Origin: an uncultured Bacillota bacterium
GTDB taxonomy: Bacteria > Bacillota_I > Bacilli_A > RFN20 > CAG-449
Assembly (NCBI GenBank): GCA_902493275.1
Contig: CABUOQ010000004.1
Location: 11,429 to 75,428, forward strand
DNA: 64,000 nucleotides
Direction of reading: 5' to 3'
Part shown: piece after piece, positions 50,821-61,536 of the stretch
How the letters are laid out: every line of letters begins with the position of its first letter
Position numbering within the stretch: the first letter of the stretch is position 1
The notes under the pieces: generated by a model
What the model saw: the letters and a program-made list of their open reading frames with translations, nothing else
Databases searched by the model: none
What the model was told of the DNA's origin: nothing
Made by a program: the position numbers and the translations under genes

Positions 50821-52938
50821 TTAGATAGTAAAATAATTAGTTTGATTAGCAATATCACCCTTAGTTTCACCATTTTGTTTGAAACCATTATTTTGAATAA
50901 CTCCCGAAGTGAATTGGACTAAAATTGCTTTTAAAGTAGTATCTTTTGTTATCGATTGTCCAATCTCTGTATAATCTATATCTAAACTTAACTTCCAGTA
51001 CTCACCATTAGAATCTAATTCATACTTTACTTCATATAAAGTAAGATCTTCTCCATGGAATTGCTTATTTTCATCATCCCAGAACCCCGTTTTACCTGTT
51101 TGAATATACGCTCTATCTTTATAGATAACAAATCCTACATCTGAAGCATCAAGTCCCCATCCAGTTTTATCTGATGTACTAGAATGAACGATAAATCTTA
51201 TAAAATCACTATCATTAAACTCACTAAATGATACCATATTTAATGTCAATTTTTCTTCATATCTAACCACGTTAGCGTATATGTGTCCACCACCGATTGA
51301 AAATTCAATATTTTTATCCTTTATCAATGTTTCTTTATCAACAGAAGTCACTTCTTCTTGAATAACTAAATATGAACTTTGAGCTGCTGGATCACCCATA
51401 CCAACACCTTGATATACCATACCATTACGATAATCTATAGCGTCATAGATATCCCCTGTAGTGGATGCATTAAAGAATTCCATCGCAAACATTGAAACTT
51501 TACCAGATGATTTATATCCAGGAATCTCAGTGAAATCCACTTCAAATTGTAAAGTAAAGTATCCTTGAGGATTATTGTTAAATACTGGTTGATGATTAGC
51601 AGAAACATCATCTACACCAAAAGTTCTATAGGCCCAGAAATCTGTTAATCCTGTCTTTTTGACAGCTTTTTCACTGTTAACAAGGAAAGTTATATCGCTT
51701 TCTTGTAATGACCATCCATTACCATTTGTTGATGAAGTATGTAAGATAATCTTCATATATTCATCCGCAGCAAATTCACCAAATCCAATCATATCGAAAA
51801 TAAATGATGCATCAGTTTTAGTGTATTTAATATGCACATCATCACCATTAGGTTTATTAGTTAAAATTGGATCAGCTGTATGGAAATCATATCCTTTTGT
51901 TAATTCTTCTTTATCATAATCTGGAAGAGGTACATCTTCTGGATAACAATTCATCACACAATTAAAGCAATAATTTTCTTTATCACATCGGACATAATTA
52001 ATTGGGTTTTCAACTGGAGCAATATCTTGACTATCTAAAGCTAATAATGGTGCCCAATCGCTATCTGATTCGGACCATTCACCAACGCTTACACCAACAA
52101 TCTCATCGTTACTTATTTCCAATATATCATATGGAATATTCACAATAATATCGAGACCTTCATTTTCAACAACCTCTAAAGAGACATTTTTAGTTACTTC
52201 AATACCACCACAATTAATAATTGAAGTGCTATAATCATTTTTAATAGTTGTTTTAAACACATTACTATCTTGACTTGATGAAACAGTTTTTGTAGAAACA
52301 TATATTTCAAGTTGTGCCGTTCTATTTTCCGCGACAAAGTATTTATTAGGTGAAGAACATTTAACAATTAATCCATTGCTATCTCTAGAAGTAAAAACAC
52401 TAAAAGCTTCATATTGTCCTTCATTCCAAGATTTACTAGCTAAACTACCTAGTTTTCCATATGTTTTTATTAATTCAATATTGCCTAAAGCGATAGTTTC
52501 TGAATCACCAATTAATTGATCTTTAATATTTTTGGAATATGATTCATATCCCTTACAAGTTATTTCAAGCATTTGATCTTGGGTTGGGTCTAATTTACTT
52601 AAAGTAAACTTTCCTTCACCATCAACAGATATCAACTCACCATTTAAAGATACTTTGGCACTTGATAATACTCCATCAAATACATTTGTAATAGTTCCTT
52701 GGACATTATATTCAGAAATTATTGAAATTTCAGATGATGAAACACTAATTGAAGATTCTTCTGATGAACTTTCTTCAACAAAAGAAGAGCTTTGTTCAGA
52801 TGAAGATGAAATCACTGTTGAAGTTGAAGAACTAGAACTAGAAACAGAACTTTCAATTGAACTATTTGGTTGATTATTACAACTAAACATTACTCCCATT
52901 AAAGATAAAATAGATATTGTACGTAATATTTTTTTCAT
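50821..52938 (-). CDS. Ser/Glu-linker lipoprotein with carboxypeptidase-regulatory and CBM9-like domains
   Basis: A 705-residue lipoprotein (GVMFSC, Cys20), Ser/Glu linker (about 24-75), a carboxypeptidase-regulatory-like beta domain (YNVQGTITNVFDGVLSSAKV, about 79-155), and three beta-sandwich units resembling CBM9. The last two are repeats of each other (ILHTSSTNGNGWSLQESDI; IVHSSTSDKTGWGLDASDV). A Cys cluster (CDKENYCFNCVMNC, near 315) separates the first from the others. No enzyme motif, so it probably captures glycan on the cell surface. Last gene of the operon, 16 bases after the GH43 lipoprotein. Confidence 0.78.
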   Translation of the reverse strand: MKKILRTISILSLMGVMFSCNNQPNSSIESSVSSSSSSTSTVISSSSEQSSSFVEESSSEESSISVSSSEISIISEYNVQGTITNVFDGVLSSAKVSLNGELISVDGEGKFTLSKLDPTQDQMLEITCKGYESYSKNIKDQLIGDSETIALGNIELIKTYGKLGSLASKSWNEGQYEAFSVFTSRDSNGLIVKCSSPNKYFVAENRTAQLEIYVSTKTVSSSQDSNVFKTTIKNDYSTSIINCGGIEVTKNVSLEVVENEGLDIIVNIPYDILEISNDEIVGVSVGEWSESDSDWAPLLALDSQDIAPVENPINYVRCDKENYCFNCVMNCYPEDVPLPDYDKEELTKGYDFHTADPILTNKPNGDDVHIKYTKTDASFIFDMIGFGEFAADEYMKIILHTSSTNGNGWSLQESDITFLVNSEKAVKKTGLTDFWAYRTFGVDDVSANHQPVFNNNPQGYFTLQFEVDFTEIPGYKSSGKVSMFAMEFFNASTTGDIYDAIDYRNGMVYQGVGMGDPAAQSSYLVIQEEVTSVDKETLIKDKNIEFSIGGGHIYANVVRYEEKLTLNMVSFSEFNDSDFIRFIVHSSTSDKTGWGLDASDVGFVIYKDRAYIQTGKTGFWDDENKQFHGEDLTLYEVKYELDSNGEYWKLSLDIDYTEIGQSITKDTTLKAILVQFTSGVIQNNGFKQNGETKGDIANQTNYFTI

Positions 52939-52954
52939 TTAATTACCTCCTAGA

Positions 52955-55369
52955 TTAATGATAAATCTTAACATTACGATATATAGCCGCAGCTCCATCA
53001 GTATATAAACCTAGATGACCATGGCTGAATCCTTTAGAATCAAAATATTCTAAATTAACTGCCCCATTATCTAATGAAACAGTAATTTTGTTAGATCTTG
53101 CTTCAATTTTCAAATGATGTATTTCATTCGATGAAGAAGCATACGCATCTGCAGATGTATCAATTTCAGAATTATTATAATCACATTTGCTTATAAACAC
53201 TTTTGAATTATTAAATCCACAATAATAGCCTTGTATTGATGCCATATTATCACTAGAAGCAAAGGCTGGATTAGCCGCTCTAAGAATAACTCCACAGCTG
53301 TTAGCTTGAGTTTCTCCAACAAGTTCAATATCAACTTCAATCGTACAGTCAGTGATAGTTTCATCACCAAAATACATTAAATTACGATTACCTGCCAAAG
53401 CATAATGTCCATTATCTCTTATCTTCCAAGAATTTACATAAACTACACCTTTATCGATATAGGTCGATAAATCATTTTCAAATTTTGGCCAGGTTTTACT
53501 TGATTTAAATGTCTCTATTTCGTGAAATGCGAATTCTTCGCCATCACATATGACTTTTAAATAGTGAGACCCTTGAGTGATATCAACTTCTCCCATAGTA
53601 AGTTTCACATATTGAGTATAAATGTCTCCACTTTGTGGTACTACGCATCTTAATTGTGCATGATTATCTATTTGAAGTATAACTTTTTTACCCGCATATT
53701 TTTTATCAAGCAAGAAATCTAAACCATAATAACCATCTTCTTTAACCCATATTTTATAAGTTACGCTATCGCCTTTTTTGGCTAGTTTAACATCGTGACT
53801 GCCTTCTATACCATTAAATTCATATTCATCAGAAGTACTAGTTTGATTAACCAAACCTGAATCTTTAGAAAAATTAGACTTATAATAATTTGCCGCTAAA
53901 ACTTTTTCCTGATATACCTCTTCTTGCAAAGATGAACCTTGACCGAAATTTGAAAAAGCTGTATAGCAAATGGTCGCATCATTATTTAAATAACCAATTT
54001 TTCCACCCTCTAATTTATCAACATTTGAATTAATTAGTTTTTGAATATTATCAAAGTATAAATCTAAGTTAGAATCTTTATAACTTATTCTCAAAGTATG
54101 AAGTTTAGTATAGTCATATTCTTTATTTAATTTTACTGTGGCAATTTCTTTTGATATACCATTTGTAATTTTATTTAAAGAGATATCGCTATTATCGATT
54201 TTAAAATTCACATAATTATTTTCATCTTGATAAGCAAAAACTCCTTGAGTGCTTTCTCCAATAAAATTAAACTCAGCAGTAAATGTATTCTCAGTTTCAA
54301 TACTAGACAAGAGATAATCACCTTCAAGAGATAATCCATTTTTATCATTTGCAACAAAAGCAGGCATATCTGGAACAAAATTATCTTCTAATTCTGGATG
54401 ATTAATTGTCATTCTAGGACCATCAAAATTTAATCTAGAAATATTAAAACTACGATCTGGACCTCCAGAAGAATTTAAATTGTGATAAGCAATATAATAG
54501 CTATCCATATTAGGGCCTAAAACTGTTGAAGAATGTCCTAATCCACGAAATTCATTGCTTGTATTTAGGGCAATTGTTCCGCCTTCAGAATAACCATTAC
54601 GATCAAATACATCACCAGTTGCATAAGAATACGCGATACGATATCCATCTGAGACAACATTATTCCCCGTATATGTAAGATAGGAAACACCATCAACTTT
54701 AAGCATATATGGTCCTTCTGTCCATCCACCAAGTTGAGTATTAACTAAAGTACGCGAATCACCCATTGTAAAATCATCATTTACTTTAACAATTCTAATT
54801 CCACTATTTGATGCTCTTAATAAATACATTTGTTCATCGTCATCGATGAAAAATGAACCATCAATAGATTCACCAAAGTTACCCGTAATTGCTACGAATG
54901 GTCCTTCTGGTTTTTCAGCTCTTAATATATAATGCCCATTACCTCCTTGTGATTGGACCATATAGAAATAACCATTATGGTAGATAACTTCTGGCGCATA
55001 TGCCGTGATAGTGCATGAGTCCATACTTACATAGCCTTCATCTAGGCCTTGACCAGTAATCTTATTCCAATTAATTAAATCGTCACTTATCCAACCACGC
55101 ACTCCAGTTTCAAAATTCTTAGTTGAACAATATAGATAGTATTTTCCATTAAAGCGATATACAAATGGATCTCCAACTCCATACTCACTCCATTGACCTG
55201 GAATTTTTTGTTCATCAAATTTATTAGTATATGTATCTCTTAAAGTGATTTTATCTTCTTGTTCTAATTGACTAGAATTATTTATTTGTGAAGAGGTGGA
55301 CGTATTATTGTTACATCCGGCCAAACTTACCAATAAAAATAAACTAACAATGCTCTTATTTAATCTCAT
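52955..55369 (-). CDS. Exported GH43-family glycoside hydrolase lipoprotein
   Basis: An 804-residue lipoprotein (SLAGC, Cys19). Its five-bladed beta-propeller has the GH43 acids D67 (GVGDPFVYRFNG), D170 (SIDGSFFIDDD) and E218 (GWTEGPYML). Then come a LamG-like domain (about 345-480), a CBM6-like segment (about 490-640) and a final DUF1080/LamG-like domain. GH43 enzymes are mostly beta-xylosidases, alpha-L-arabinofuranosidases or arabinanases; which one cannot be told here. I start at ATG 55369 behind AGGGGG rather than the earlier in-frame ATG at 55402, which lies inside the upstream gene. Confidence 0.88.
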   Translation of the reverse strand: MRLNKSIVSLFLLVSLAGCNNNTSTSSQINNSSQLEQEDKITLRDTYTNKFDEQKIPGQWSEYGVGDPFVYRFNGKYYLYCSTKNFETGVRGWISDDLINWNKITGQGLDEGYVSMDSCTITAYAPEVIYHNGYFYMVQSQGGNGHYILRAEKPEGPFVAITGNFGESIDGSFFIDDDEQMYLLRASNSGIRIVKVNDDFTMGDSRTLVNTQLGGWTEGPYMLKVDGVSYLTYTGNNVVSDGYRIAYSYATGDVFDRNGYSEGGTIALNTSNEFRGLGHSSTVLGPNMDSYYIAYHNLNSSGGPDRSFNISRLNFDGPRMTINHPELEDNFVPDMPAFVANDKNGLSLEGDYLLSSIETENTFTAEFNFIGESTQGVFAYQDENNYVNFKIDNSDISLNKITNGISKEIATVKLNKEYDYTKLHTLRISYKDSNLDLYFDNIQKLINSNVDKLEGGKIGYLNNDATICYTAFSNFGQGSSLQEEVYQEKVLAANYYKSNFSKDSGLVNQTSTSDEYEFNGIEGSHDVKLAKKGDSVTYKIWVKEDGYYGLDFLLDKKYAGKKVILQIDNHAQLRCVVPQSGDIYTQYVKLTMGEVDITQGSHYLKVICDGEEFAFHEIETFKSSKTWPKFENDLSTYIDKGVVYVNSWKIRDNGHYALAGNRNLMYFGDETITDCTIEVDIELVGETQANSCGVILRAANPAFASSDNMASIQGYYCGFNNSKVFISKCDYNNSEIDTSADAYASSSNEIHHLKIEARSNKITVSLDNGAVNLEYFDSKGFSHGHLGLYTDGAAAIYRNVKIYH

Positions 55370-55380
55370 ATCATATCCCC

Positions 55381-57687
55381 CTATAAAGCTTTCATCGTGC
55401 AATTATATATATAAGGTGTACCACTTTGAGCACTTTGTATAAGCGCTGCCTTACCAACAGCTTTTGTATATGTTTCATATCCATCAGCTTCAAAGACTAT
55501 ATATGCGTTTTTAGTTGTTGAAACAACCAAAGAATATCTTCCGTTTACTACATAGGTGAAATTGCTTGGATCATCACGATTATATACTTTAGCCTCTTCA
55601 ACATTACATGTACCCTCAACAGTTGCATTAGCAATTGATAATGTTATATCTATTTTCTTTGGTGTATTTGATAAATCTGCACCAGCAATTTCAATCACAT
55701 TAGAAATATATCCATCAGCACTTACATTAAGCTTTGCATCAATTCCACTTATTAAATATAAAGAATATTTTCCATTTTCATCGACATTATAAGAATTAAC
55801 TAATGCTGTTGTAATTGGCTTTTCATCACTATCTGTGACAGTTCCATATACCTTGGTAGCATATGTTTGATTATTGCTAGCACGATATAAACCATTATCT
55901 AAACCTAAACGACAATATTGATCAGTATATTCTGGAGCAACATAATCTTCAAAGCCCTCACCTTTAAAGTTCCAACCATCCCAATCGTTTAAAGATTGTG
56001 ACCACATTCCGCAAGAAAAACCAATAAGTTCATTACTTTCAATCCCTAAAAATGCATATGGAATAAACGCTTCAATATAATATGTAGTTCCTGATAGATA
56101 TGCTTTATTAGTAATTTTAGATGCTGAAACAACATTGTTATTACCATCTCCAAAATTAACAATTGAAATACCGCCATCGCCTTTAAAATCAATGCGGTAA
56201 TCAGATTTATCTCTACCATGAAAAGAAGAACCAGTATCAATAAATAATTCGATATGGTCACCATTTAAAACAGCAGTCGTGGTTTTATACAAAATATTTA
56301 TTCCTTCAAATCCACGATATAATTCCGCTTCACAATGAGTTATGCCTCTAGCTCCGCCAAAACTTACTATTGATGTTGGAGAATATAACGCAATCACATC
56401 TAAATTAGTAATCCCATTAGCTGTTAAATCTAAAATCTCTAATGCTGTTAAAGAACTGCGATAATTTTCTTTCTCAACCGATAAAACTAAATCATTATCA
56501 AGAACAATTTCTAAAGAAAACATCCCCATATAATCTGAAGTTGTCGAAATATTACCTACTGAAACAATTGCGTTTTCGATTGTTCCCTCAGAAGGATTTT
56601 TTATCGTCCCTTTTAAAGTAGTTTTAACTTGTTTTGATGTATTCACCAAGCCAACATTCAAATTATAAACACCATTTATCGAATTTTTTAATTCAGAACT
56701 TGATAGTACTTTTTCATACTCTTTATAGCCACTTTTGGTATACTTAATTGTTAAAGAATTATTTGGATTAATATTTTCAATTGTATATTTACCATTATTA
56801 TCAGAAATATACGTTTCTTTATCAATATAGATATTAGCTCCAGAAAGAGGTGTTCCCTCTTGGTCTTTAATTGTACCTGTAATACTTATATTATCCATTG
56901 GAAGATTATCACGAGAATAAATTTTATTATTTGATAATACCAAATATCCTTGAGGTGATTGTGGATCGATAAAATTACCTTCATATGTAATTCCCCCCCA
57001 TGTATACGCTAAAGTTTCACTTGTTGAGTCTTTACCACGTGATACATGACCGAGAGAAAATCCAAACACTGAATTACGAGTAATGCCTACTTGAGCATAT
57101 GGAACCATCAATTCAACGCTATAACCTTTATCCGTATCGCTATCATCATTTAAGGTTCCATCTAATAGAATTTCATAATCTAATAATCCATTCCAAGAAC
57201 CCCATTGACCATTAGAGCCAACAAAAATTCTTGTTTTTCCATGGGCTCCAATATTAATTTGAATATCATCAGTTTGAGGCTTTAAAGCTGCATCATTTTT
57301 AAAATCAAAATATATTTCCACGGAGTCACCTTTAGTAACATCATCACCATTATTGTTACCCACAGTTTGAATATCGATATCATTCACTTTGAAAAAACAA
57401 TAAAGAGCGCTTTGTCCACGATACATCTTTACACTAGCTTGTAATGCAGCTCCAAATTTTATTTCTTCTGTAGCCGATGCCCATTGCTCTTCATCATCGA
57501 TTCCATCGACTTTTAATTCTGGAGTAGTATAATTACCATCAAAATCAAATTGATCACCTGTCTCTTCCTTGCTTTGCTCATAATCAATCACATCTAACTT
57601 GCCTCCATTAGAAGAAGTTTGATTGTTAATTGTATTACATCCTGCTAAGGTTAATCCAATAAGAGCCAAAAATATTTTTTTATTCAT
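55381..57687 (-). CDS. Lipoprotein with CBM9-like and carboxypeptidase-regulatory-like domains
   Basis: A 768-residue lipoprotein (GLTLAGC, Cys17). It starts with a CBM9-like domain (PELKVDGIDDEEQWASA ... ALYCFFKVND ... DSVEIYFDF), then carboxypeptidase-regulatory domains (SITGTIKDQEGTPLSGANIY; TTLKGTIKNPSEGTIENAIV), a second CBM9-like domain (DHIELFIDTGSSFHGR) and a third regulatory-like domain (KVYGTVTDSDEKPITTALV). A glycan-binding surface scaffold is likely. It overlaps the cytoplasmic GH43 gene by 8 bases. Confidence 0.82.
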   Translation of the reverse strand: MNKKIFLALIGLTLAGCNTINNQTSSNGGKLDVIDYEQSKEETGDQFDFDGNYTTPELKVDGIDDEEQWASATEEIKFGAALQASVKMYRGQSALYCFFKVNDIDIQTVGNNNGDDVTKGDSVEIYFDFKNDAALKPQTDDIQINIGAHGKTRIFVGSNGQWGSWNGLLDYEILLDGTLNDDSDTDKGYSVELMVPYAQVGITRNSVFGFSLGHVSRGKDSTSETLAYTWGGITYEGNFIDPQSPQGYLVLSNNKIYSRDNLPMDNISITGTIKDQEGTPLSGANIYIDKETYISDNNGKYTIENINPNNSLTIKYTKSGYKEYEKVLSSSELKNSINGVYNLNVGLVNTSKQVKTTLKGTIKNPSEGTIENAIVSVGNISTTSDYMGMFSLEIVLDNDLVLSVEKENYRSSLTALEILDLTANGITNLDVIALYSPTSIVSFGGARGITHCEAELYRGFEGINILYKTTTAVLNGDHIELFIDTGSSFHGRDKSDYRIDFKGDGGISIVNFGDGNNNVVSASKITNKAYLSGTTYYIEAFIPYAFLGIESNELIGFSCGMWSQSLNDWDGWNFKGEGFEDYVAPEYTDQYCRLGLDNGLYRASNNQTYATKVYGTVTDSDEKPITTALVNSYNVDENGKYSLYLISGIDAKLNVSADGYISNVIEIAGADLSNTPKKIDITLSIANATVEGTCNVEEAKVYNRDDPSNFTYVVNGRYSLVVSTTKNAYIVFEADGYETYTKAVGKAALIQSAQSGTPYIYNCTMKAL

Positions 57688-59737
57688 AGAAGTCCTCCTG
57701 AATATAATTACTTAGAATAACGTTTTTAGCGTTATATATACCACTTAATCCCATGGTATCTTGGTAAGGTAGTGTCGTTACAAACATCAATTCATCATTT
57801 ATAAATACATTAATAACATCATCATTAATCTTCATTTTTAAAGTATATTTTTCATTAACTTTAATTGGTATTGGCTTATCATAGACCCGTTGTGTTTCAT
57901 ATTGACAATGCTCAACAACTAATAAATCATTTCTTAATCCAACAATATATCCCATAAAACGTGGATGTTGGTTACTGGAGTGTGTTGAATAATTAGAAGC
58001 GTTAAATATCAATCCAAACAACGAATTATCATCAAACTTTTTGATTACAAAATCGATTGAAGCAATTTTTGATGGATGAGTAAATATATATCTTTTATCA
58101 ATTTTCACTATATTTTTAATTAATCGCTCATTATCAATTAATTCCTTAACTAAAAGGTTTTTTATTTTTATTTTTCCTTTTATTAAAGTTATAGTTAAAT
58201 GATCATCTTTTTCAATTAGCAATTTGCATAAAAATCTATTTCTAAATGTATATTCATTGTCTTCTTGATGAATTATCACAACCTGAGAATCAGATTTTGA
58301 ATTAATTAACATTTCGACATCTTCTAAAACATCAATGTTTCCAAATAAATAATAATATTTTGTGGAAGAAGATTTTAAATAGAAATTGAGAGGTTTTGAT
58401 AAAGTGACATAGTATTCTTTATTATCAATCTTGTTAATATCCATCTCATTAATCAAAAGATTGCCTGGAATATTTATTCTCATCTTAGAATTACTAGAAC
58501 CATTTACATGATTGGTAAACGCGGTATAATATAGATTCTGTTTATACACATATCCAATTTTACCTTTCTTTATTTTATTACAACCACCAATATATACATT
58601 ATCAAAATATATTAATAAATTATCAGCATTAACAATTCTAATGGTATGAAAATTTAAACAGTTCATACTTAATGCCTTAAAAAAGATTTTTTGACCATTA
58701 TCATCATATATGCTTAATCCTTTTTTAGAATAATCAATTAAAGTAAACTTTTCATTTTGATTCTTGATGATTATTTTATTTTCACCTTTAAAATTAAACT
58801 CTGCCGTAAAGGCTTCATCCGTGGATAATTTAGATAAAACTAAATCTTTCTCTAAATAAAAATTATTCATCGAATGTTCTAAATCATCTTCAATTAATGG
58901 ACGAGGTGGTTTAGGCTTTATCATATTTGAAGGATTTACTGCCATCATCCTTCCATTAAAATAGATATTATCAATACCTAAATATCGAAAAACTCTATTT
59001 TTTTTATTTTCTAAAACGTGATACGCAGCATAATACTGGTCTAAGTTAGGTCCTAAGACAACTGAATTATGCCCTAACGCTGAATAATTCTTTTTAGTGG
59101 AAATTATTAATGGTTCATCAGCAACATGGTAATCATCATCAATATTTAATGAAGTTGCATATTTTACCCTATATGCTGTTGAAACTAAGAAATTACCGCA
59201 ATAAGTGGCGTAATAATATGGGTATCGATAAAAAATACTAGGACCTTCAGTCCACCCACGACTAATCTGAGGTAAAATATATTTTCGATTTGTTAATTTG
59301 ACTTTATCTTCATCAAAATCTAACATGCAAATACCATTATGATCTGCGCGAATAAACTTGAGATTAAAATCCTTATCATGAACAAAACTACCATCAATCA
59401 TCGAATGTAAATTTTCACTTATCAATGAAAATGGACCTGTTGGAGAACTGCTTTTTAAAAAATAATGACCGTTACCACCTGGTGAAGTACACATATAAAA
59501 TACTCCATCATGATAAATAACTTCCGGTGCATAAGCATTTTTTAAAATGGGATTTTTAACTACATAACCATATTCTTGATAGTTCACCAAATCATCAGAT
59601 ATAAAAACTCTTATTCCTTCATCATCTATTTCACAAGATGGATATAGATAATATTTTCCATTAAATCTTAAGATAAATGGATCTCCACAAGAGTAAGGCT
59701 CACCATTTTTTAACTTTAACGTTATTGGATTTTTCAT
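57680..59737 (-). CDS. Cytoplasmic GH43-family glycoside hydrolase
   Basis: A 685-residue protein without a signal peptide, so intracellular. The GH43 propeller acids are D19 (CGDPFILRFNG), D115 (MIDGSFVHDK) and E164 (GWTEGPSIFY). The C-terminal half has LamG/DUF1080-like domains (FGLIFNASNYST ... FMGYIVGL). It shares its architecture with the exported GH43 lipoprotein encoded downstream; the two look like paralogues split between the two sides of the membrane. Follows the permease gene by 2 bases, so it probably hydrolyses imported oligosaccharides. Confidence 0.88.
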   Translation of the reverse strand: MKNPITLKLKNGEPYSCGDPFILRFNGKYYLYPSCEIDDEGIRVFISDDLVNYQEYGYVVKNPILKNAYAPEVIYHDGVFYMCTSPGGNGHYFLKSSSPTGPFSLISENLHSMIDGSFVHDKDFNLKFIRADHNGICMLDFDEDKVKLTNRKYILPQISRGWTEGPSIFYRYPYYYATYCGNFLVSTAYRVKYATSLNIDDDYHVADEPLIISTKKNYSALGHNSVVLGPNLDQYYAAYHVLENKKNRVFRYLGIDNIYFNGRMMAVNPSNMIKPKPPRPLIEDDLEHSMNNFYLEKDLVLSKLSTDEAFTAEFNFKGENKIIIKNQNEKFTLIDYSKKGLSIYDDNGQKIFFKALSMNCLNFHTIRIVNADNLLIYFDNVYIGGCNKIKKGKIGYVYKQNLYYTAFTNHVNGSSNSKMRINIPGNLLINEMDINKIDNKEYYVTLSKPLNFYLKSSSTKYYYLFGNIDVLEDVEMLINSKSDSQVVIIHQEDNEYTFRNRFLCKLLIEKDDHLTITLIKGKIKIKNLLVKELIDNERLIKNIVKIDKRYIFTHPSKIASIDFVIKKFDDNSLFGLIFNASNYSTHSSNQHPRFMGYIVGLRNDLLVVEHCQYETQRVYDKPIPIKVNEKYTLKMKINDDVINVFINDELMFVTTLPYQDTMGLSGIYNAKNVILSNYIQEDFYE

Positions 59738-59739
59738 CT

Positions 59740-60618
59740 TTACTCCTTAGTTCCAGATAAGGCAATGGAATTGATAAAGAAATTTTGAAAGCAGAAAAAT
59801 ATTAAAATCATCGGTATAGATGCAAGAACTGATCCTGCCATAATTGTTGGTAGTTCCACGCCAGAAGCATTGCTTGACAATAAGGAATTTAAATAGACTT
59901 GCAAGGTAAGTTTTTTAGGATTAGTGAGATAGATTGATGGTCCAAAAAAGTCGTTCCATATTCCTACAAACCAGAATATTGCTTGAGCCGCTATAGCGGG
60001 TTTAGCAAGAGGTAAAGCAATTTTATAGAACATCTTGAAATATCCGCTGCCATCAATTTTAGCGGCTTCAACTAAAGCATCTGGCAATCCTGCTTTCATA
60101 TATGTTATGATGAAGAACATCATCGACACATTACCAAATAAGCCTGGTAATATTAAAGGCCATAAAGTATCTGTCATTCCTAAGGTTTGAAATGCGCGAT
60201 ATTGAGGTAACATAACCGCAGCATAAGGAACCATCATTGATGACATTAAAATAAGCAATAAGGTCTTTTTATATTTTAATTTTAATTTTGCAAACGCAAA
60301 CGCTCCAAGAGCGGAAAAGAAAGTTCCAAAAGTTATTACGCTCACTTCAATTAATAACGTGTTTAAAATTGATAAATAAAAATTTTGATCCGTTAAAATA
60401 TCAATATAAGAATCTATAAGCCACTTAGATGGAAACATCGTAGGTGGCGCTGCCCATGATTCATTAACGCTCTTAAATGATGTTAAAAACATCCATATAT
60501 ACGGAAACACCATGGTAAAAGCCCCAATAAGAACGATAATTGTCGCAATAATAAAGCCAACACTTAATCTTTTTTTATTTTTAGAGATAAATTTAATTTT
60601 TGTTTTTGTCTGTTCCAT
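59740..60618 (-). CDS. Carbohydrate ABC transporter permease (MalG type)
   Basis: A 292-residue inner-membrane permease with six helices and the EAA loop EAAKIDGSGYFKMFYKIALP, which docks the ATPase. Partner of the MalF-type permease 9 bases upstream. Confidence 0.94.
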   Translation of the reverse strand: MEQTKTKIKFISKNKKRLSVGFIIATIIVLIGAFTMVFPYIWMFLTSFKSVNESWAAPPTMFPSKWLIDSYIDILTDQNFYLSILNTLLIEVSVITFGTFFSALGAFAFAKLKLKYKKTLLLILMSSMMVPYAAVMLPQYRAFQTLGMTDTLWPLILPGLFGNVSMMFFIITYMKAGLPDALVEAAKIDGSGYFKMFYKIALPLAKPAIAAQAIFWFVGIWNDFFGPSIYLTNPKKLTLQVYLNSLLSSNASGVELPTIMAGSVLASIPMILIFFCFQNFFINSIALSGTKE

Positions 60619-60627
60619 AATTCACCT

Positions 60628-61536
60628 CTAAACATCTAACATCTTAGTCTTTTTAAACTGGATGAATGTGACAATCATAATTACAATGCCTAATATAGTT
60701 GATGCAGCAGAGGCAAGACCATATTTGCTCTTATTAATACCATAATTCCAAATATAATAGACAATAGTTCTAGCCCCTGGATTTCCCTCAGCAAATACTT
60801 GTGCATCGGTGTATGATTGTAAACCACCAATGATTCCTGTGATGATTAAATAAAATGTTGTTGGTTTAATAAGGGGAACTGTGATTTTAAAGAATTGAGT
60901 TGATGTTGAAGCTCCATCAATTTCAGCTGCTTCATAATAAGAATCTGAAATTGAATTTAATCCAGCCAAGTATAAAAGCATCGTGCCACCAATAGCACTC
61001 CAAATATTTTTGATACATATTGCCACTTTAATTAACCATTTGCTCGATGTGCCAAGCCAAGGAATATTAGTATGAAATATATTGTTAATAATTCCATAAT
61101 CCATTTGGAAAATATATCGCCATATAATATTAATAGCTACTGCAGAAGATACAGCTGGCAAATAATATATTAATCTAAGCGCCTTTGATCCATGAGATAT
61201 CTTCTTTAAATATGTTGCTAATAAAAGTCCAATAAACATTCCAATTGGAATAGTAATAAGAAATAGCAATGTATTTCCTACTGCACTCCAGAATTCTGAA
61301 TCGGTAAATAATTTCTCATATTGCTTAAACCAAACCCATTTAGTGGTTTCTCGCAAAGGATTAAAATCTGTAAAACTAGTATAGATCGAAAATCCCATTG
61401 AAATTGCAGTAAAAATACTAAAACCAATAAGGGGAACTAAAACAAATAGAAAAGCTATAAGAGATTCATGACCACCAAAACGTTTTTTTCGCATTACAAT
61501 TTTTGCCATATGAAACCTCTTTTTTATTTTATCCAT
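60628..61536 (-). CDS. Carbohydrate ABC transporter permease (MalF/UgpA type)
   Basis: A 302-residue permease with six helices; EAA loop EAAEIDGASTSTQFFKITVP. It overlaps the solute-binding-protein gene by 8 bases. With its partner it forms the membrane channel; no ATPase gene is present in the locus. Confidence 0.93.
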   Translation of the reverse strand: MDKIKKRFHMAKIVMRKKRFGGHESLIAFLFVLVPLIGFSIFTAISMGFSIYTSFTDFNPLRETTKWVWFKQYEKLFTDSEFWSAVGNTLLFLITIPIGMFIGLLLATYLKKISHGSKALRLIYYLPAVSSAVAINIIWRYIFQMDYGIINNIFHTNIPWLGTSSKWLIKVAICIKNIWSAIGGTMLLYLAGLNSISDSYYEAAEIDGASTSTQFFKITVPLIKPTTFYLIITGIIGGLQSYTDAQVFAEGNPGARTIVYYIWNYGINKSKYGLASAASTILGIVIMIVTFIQFKKTKMLDV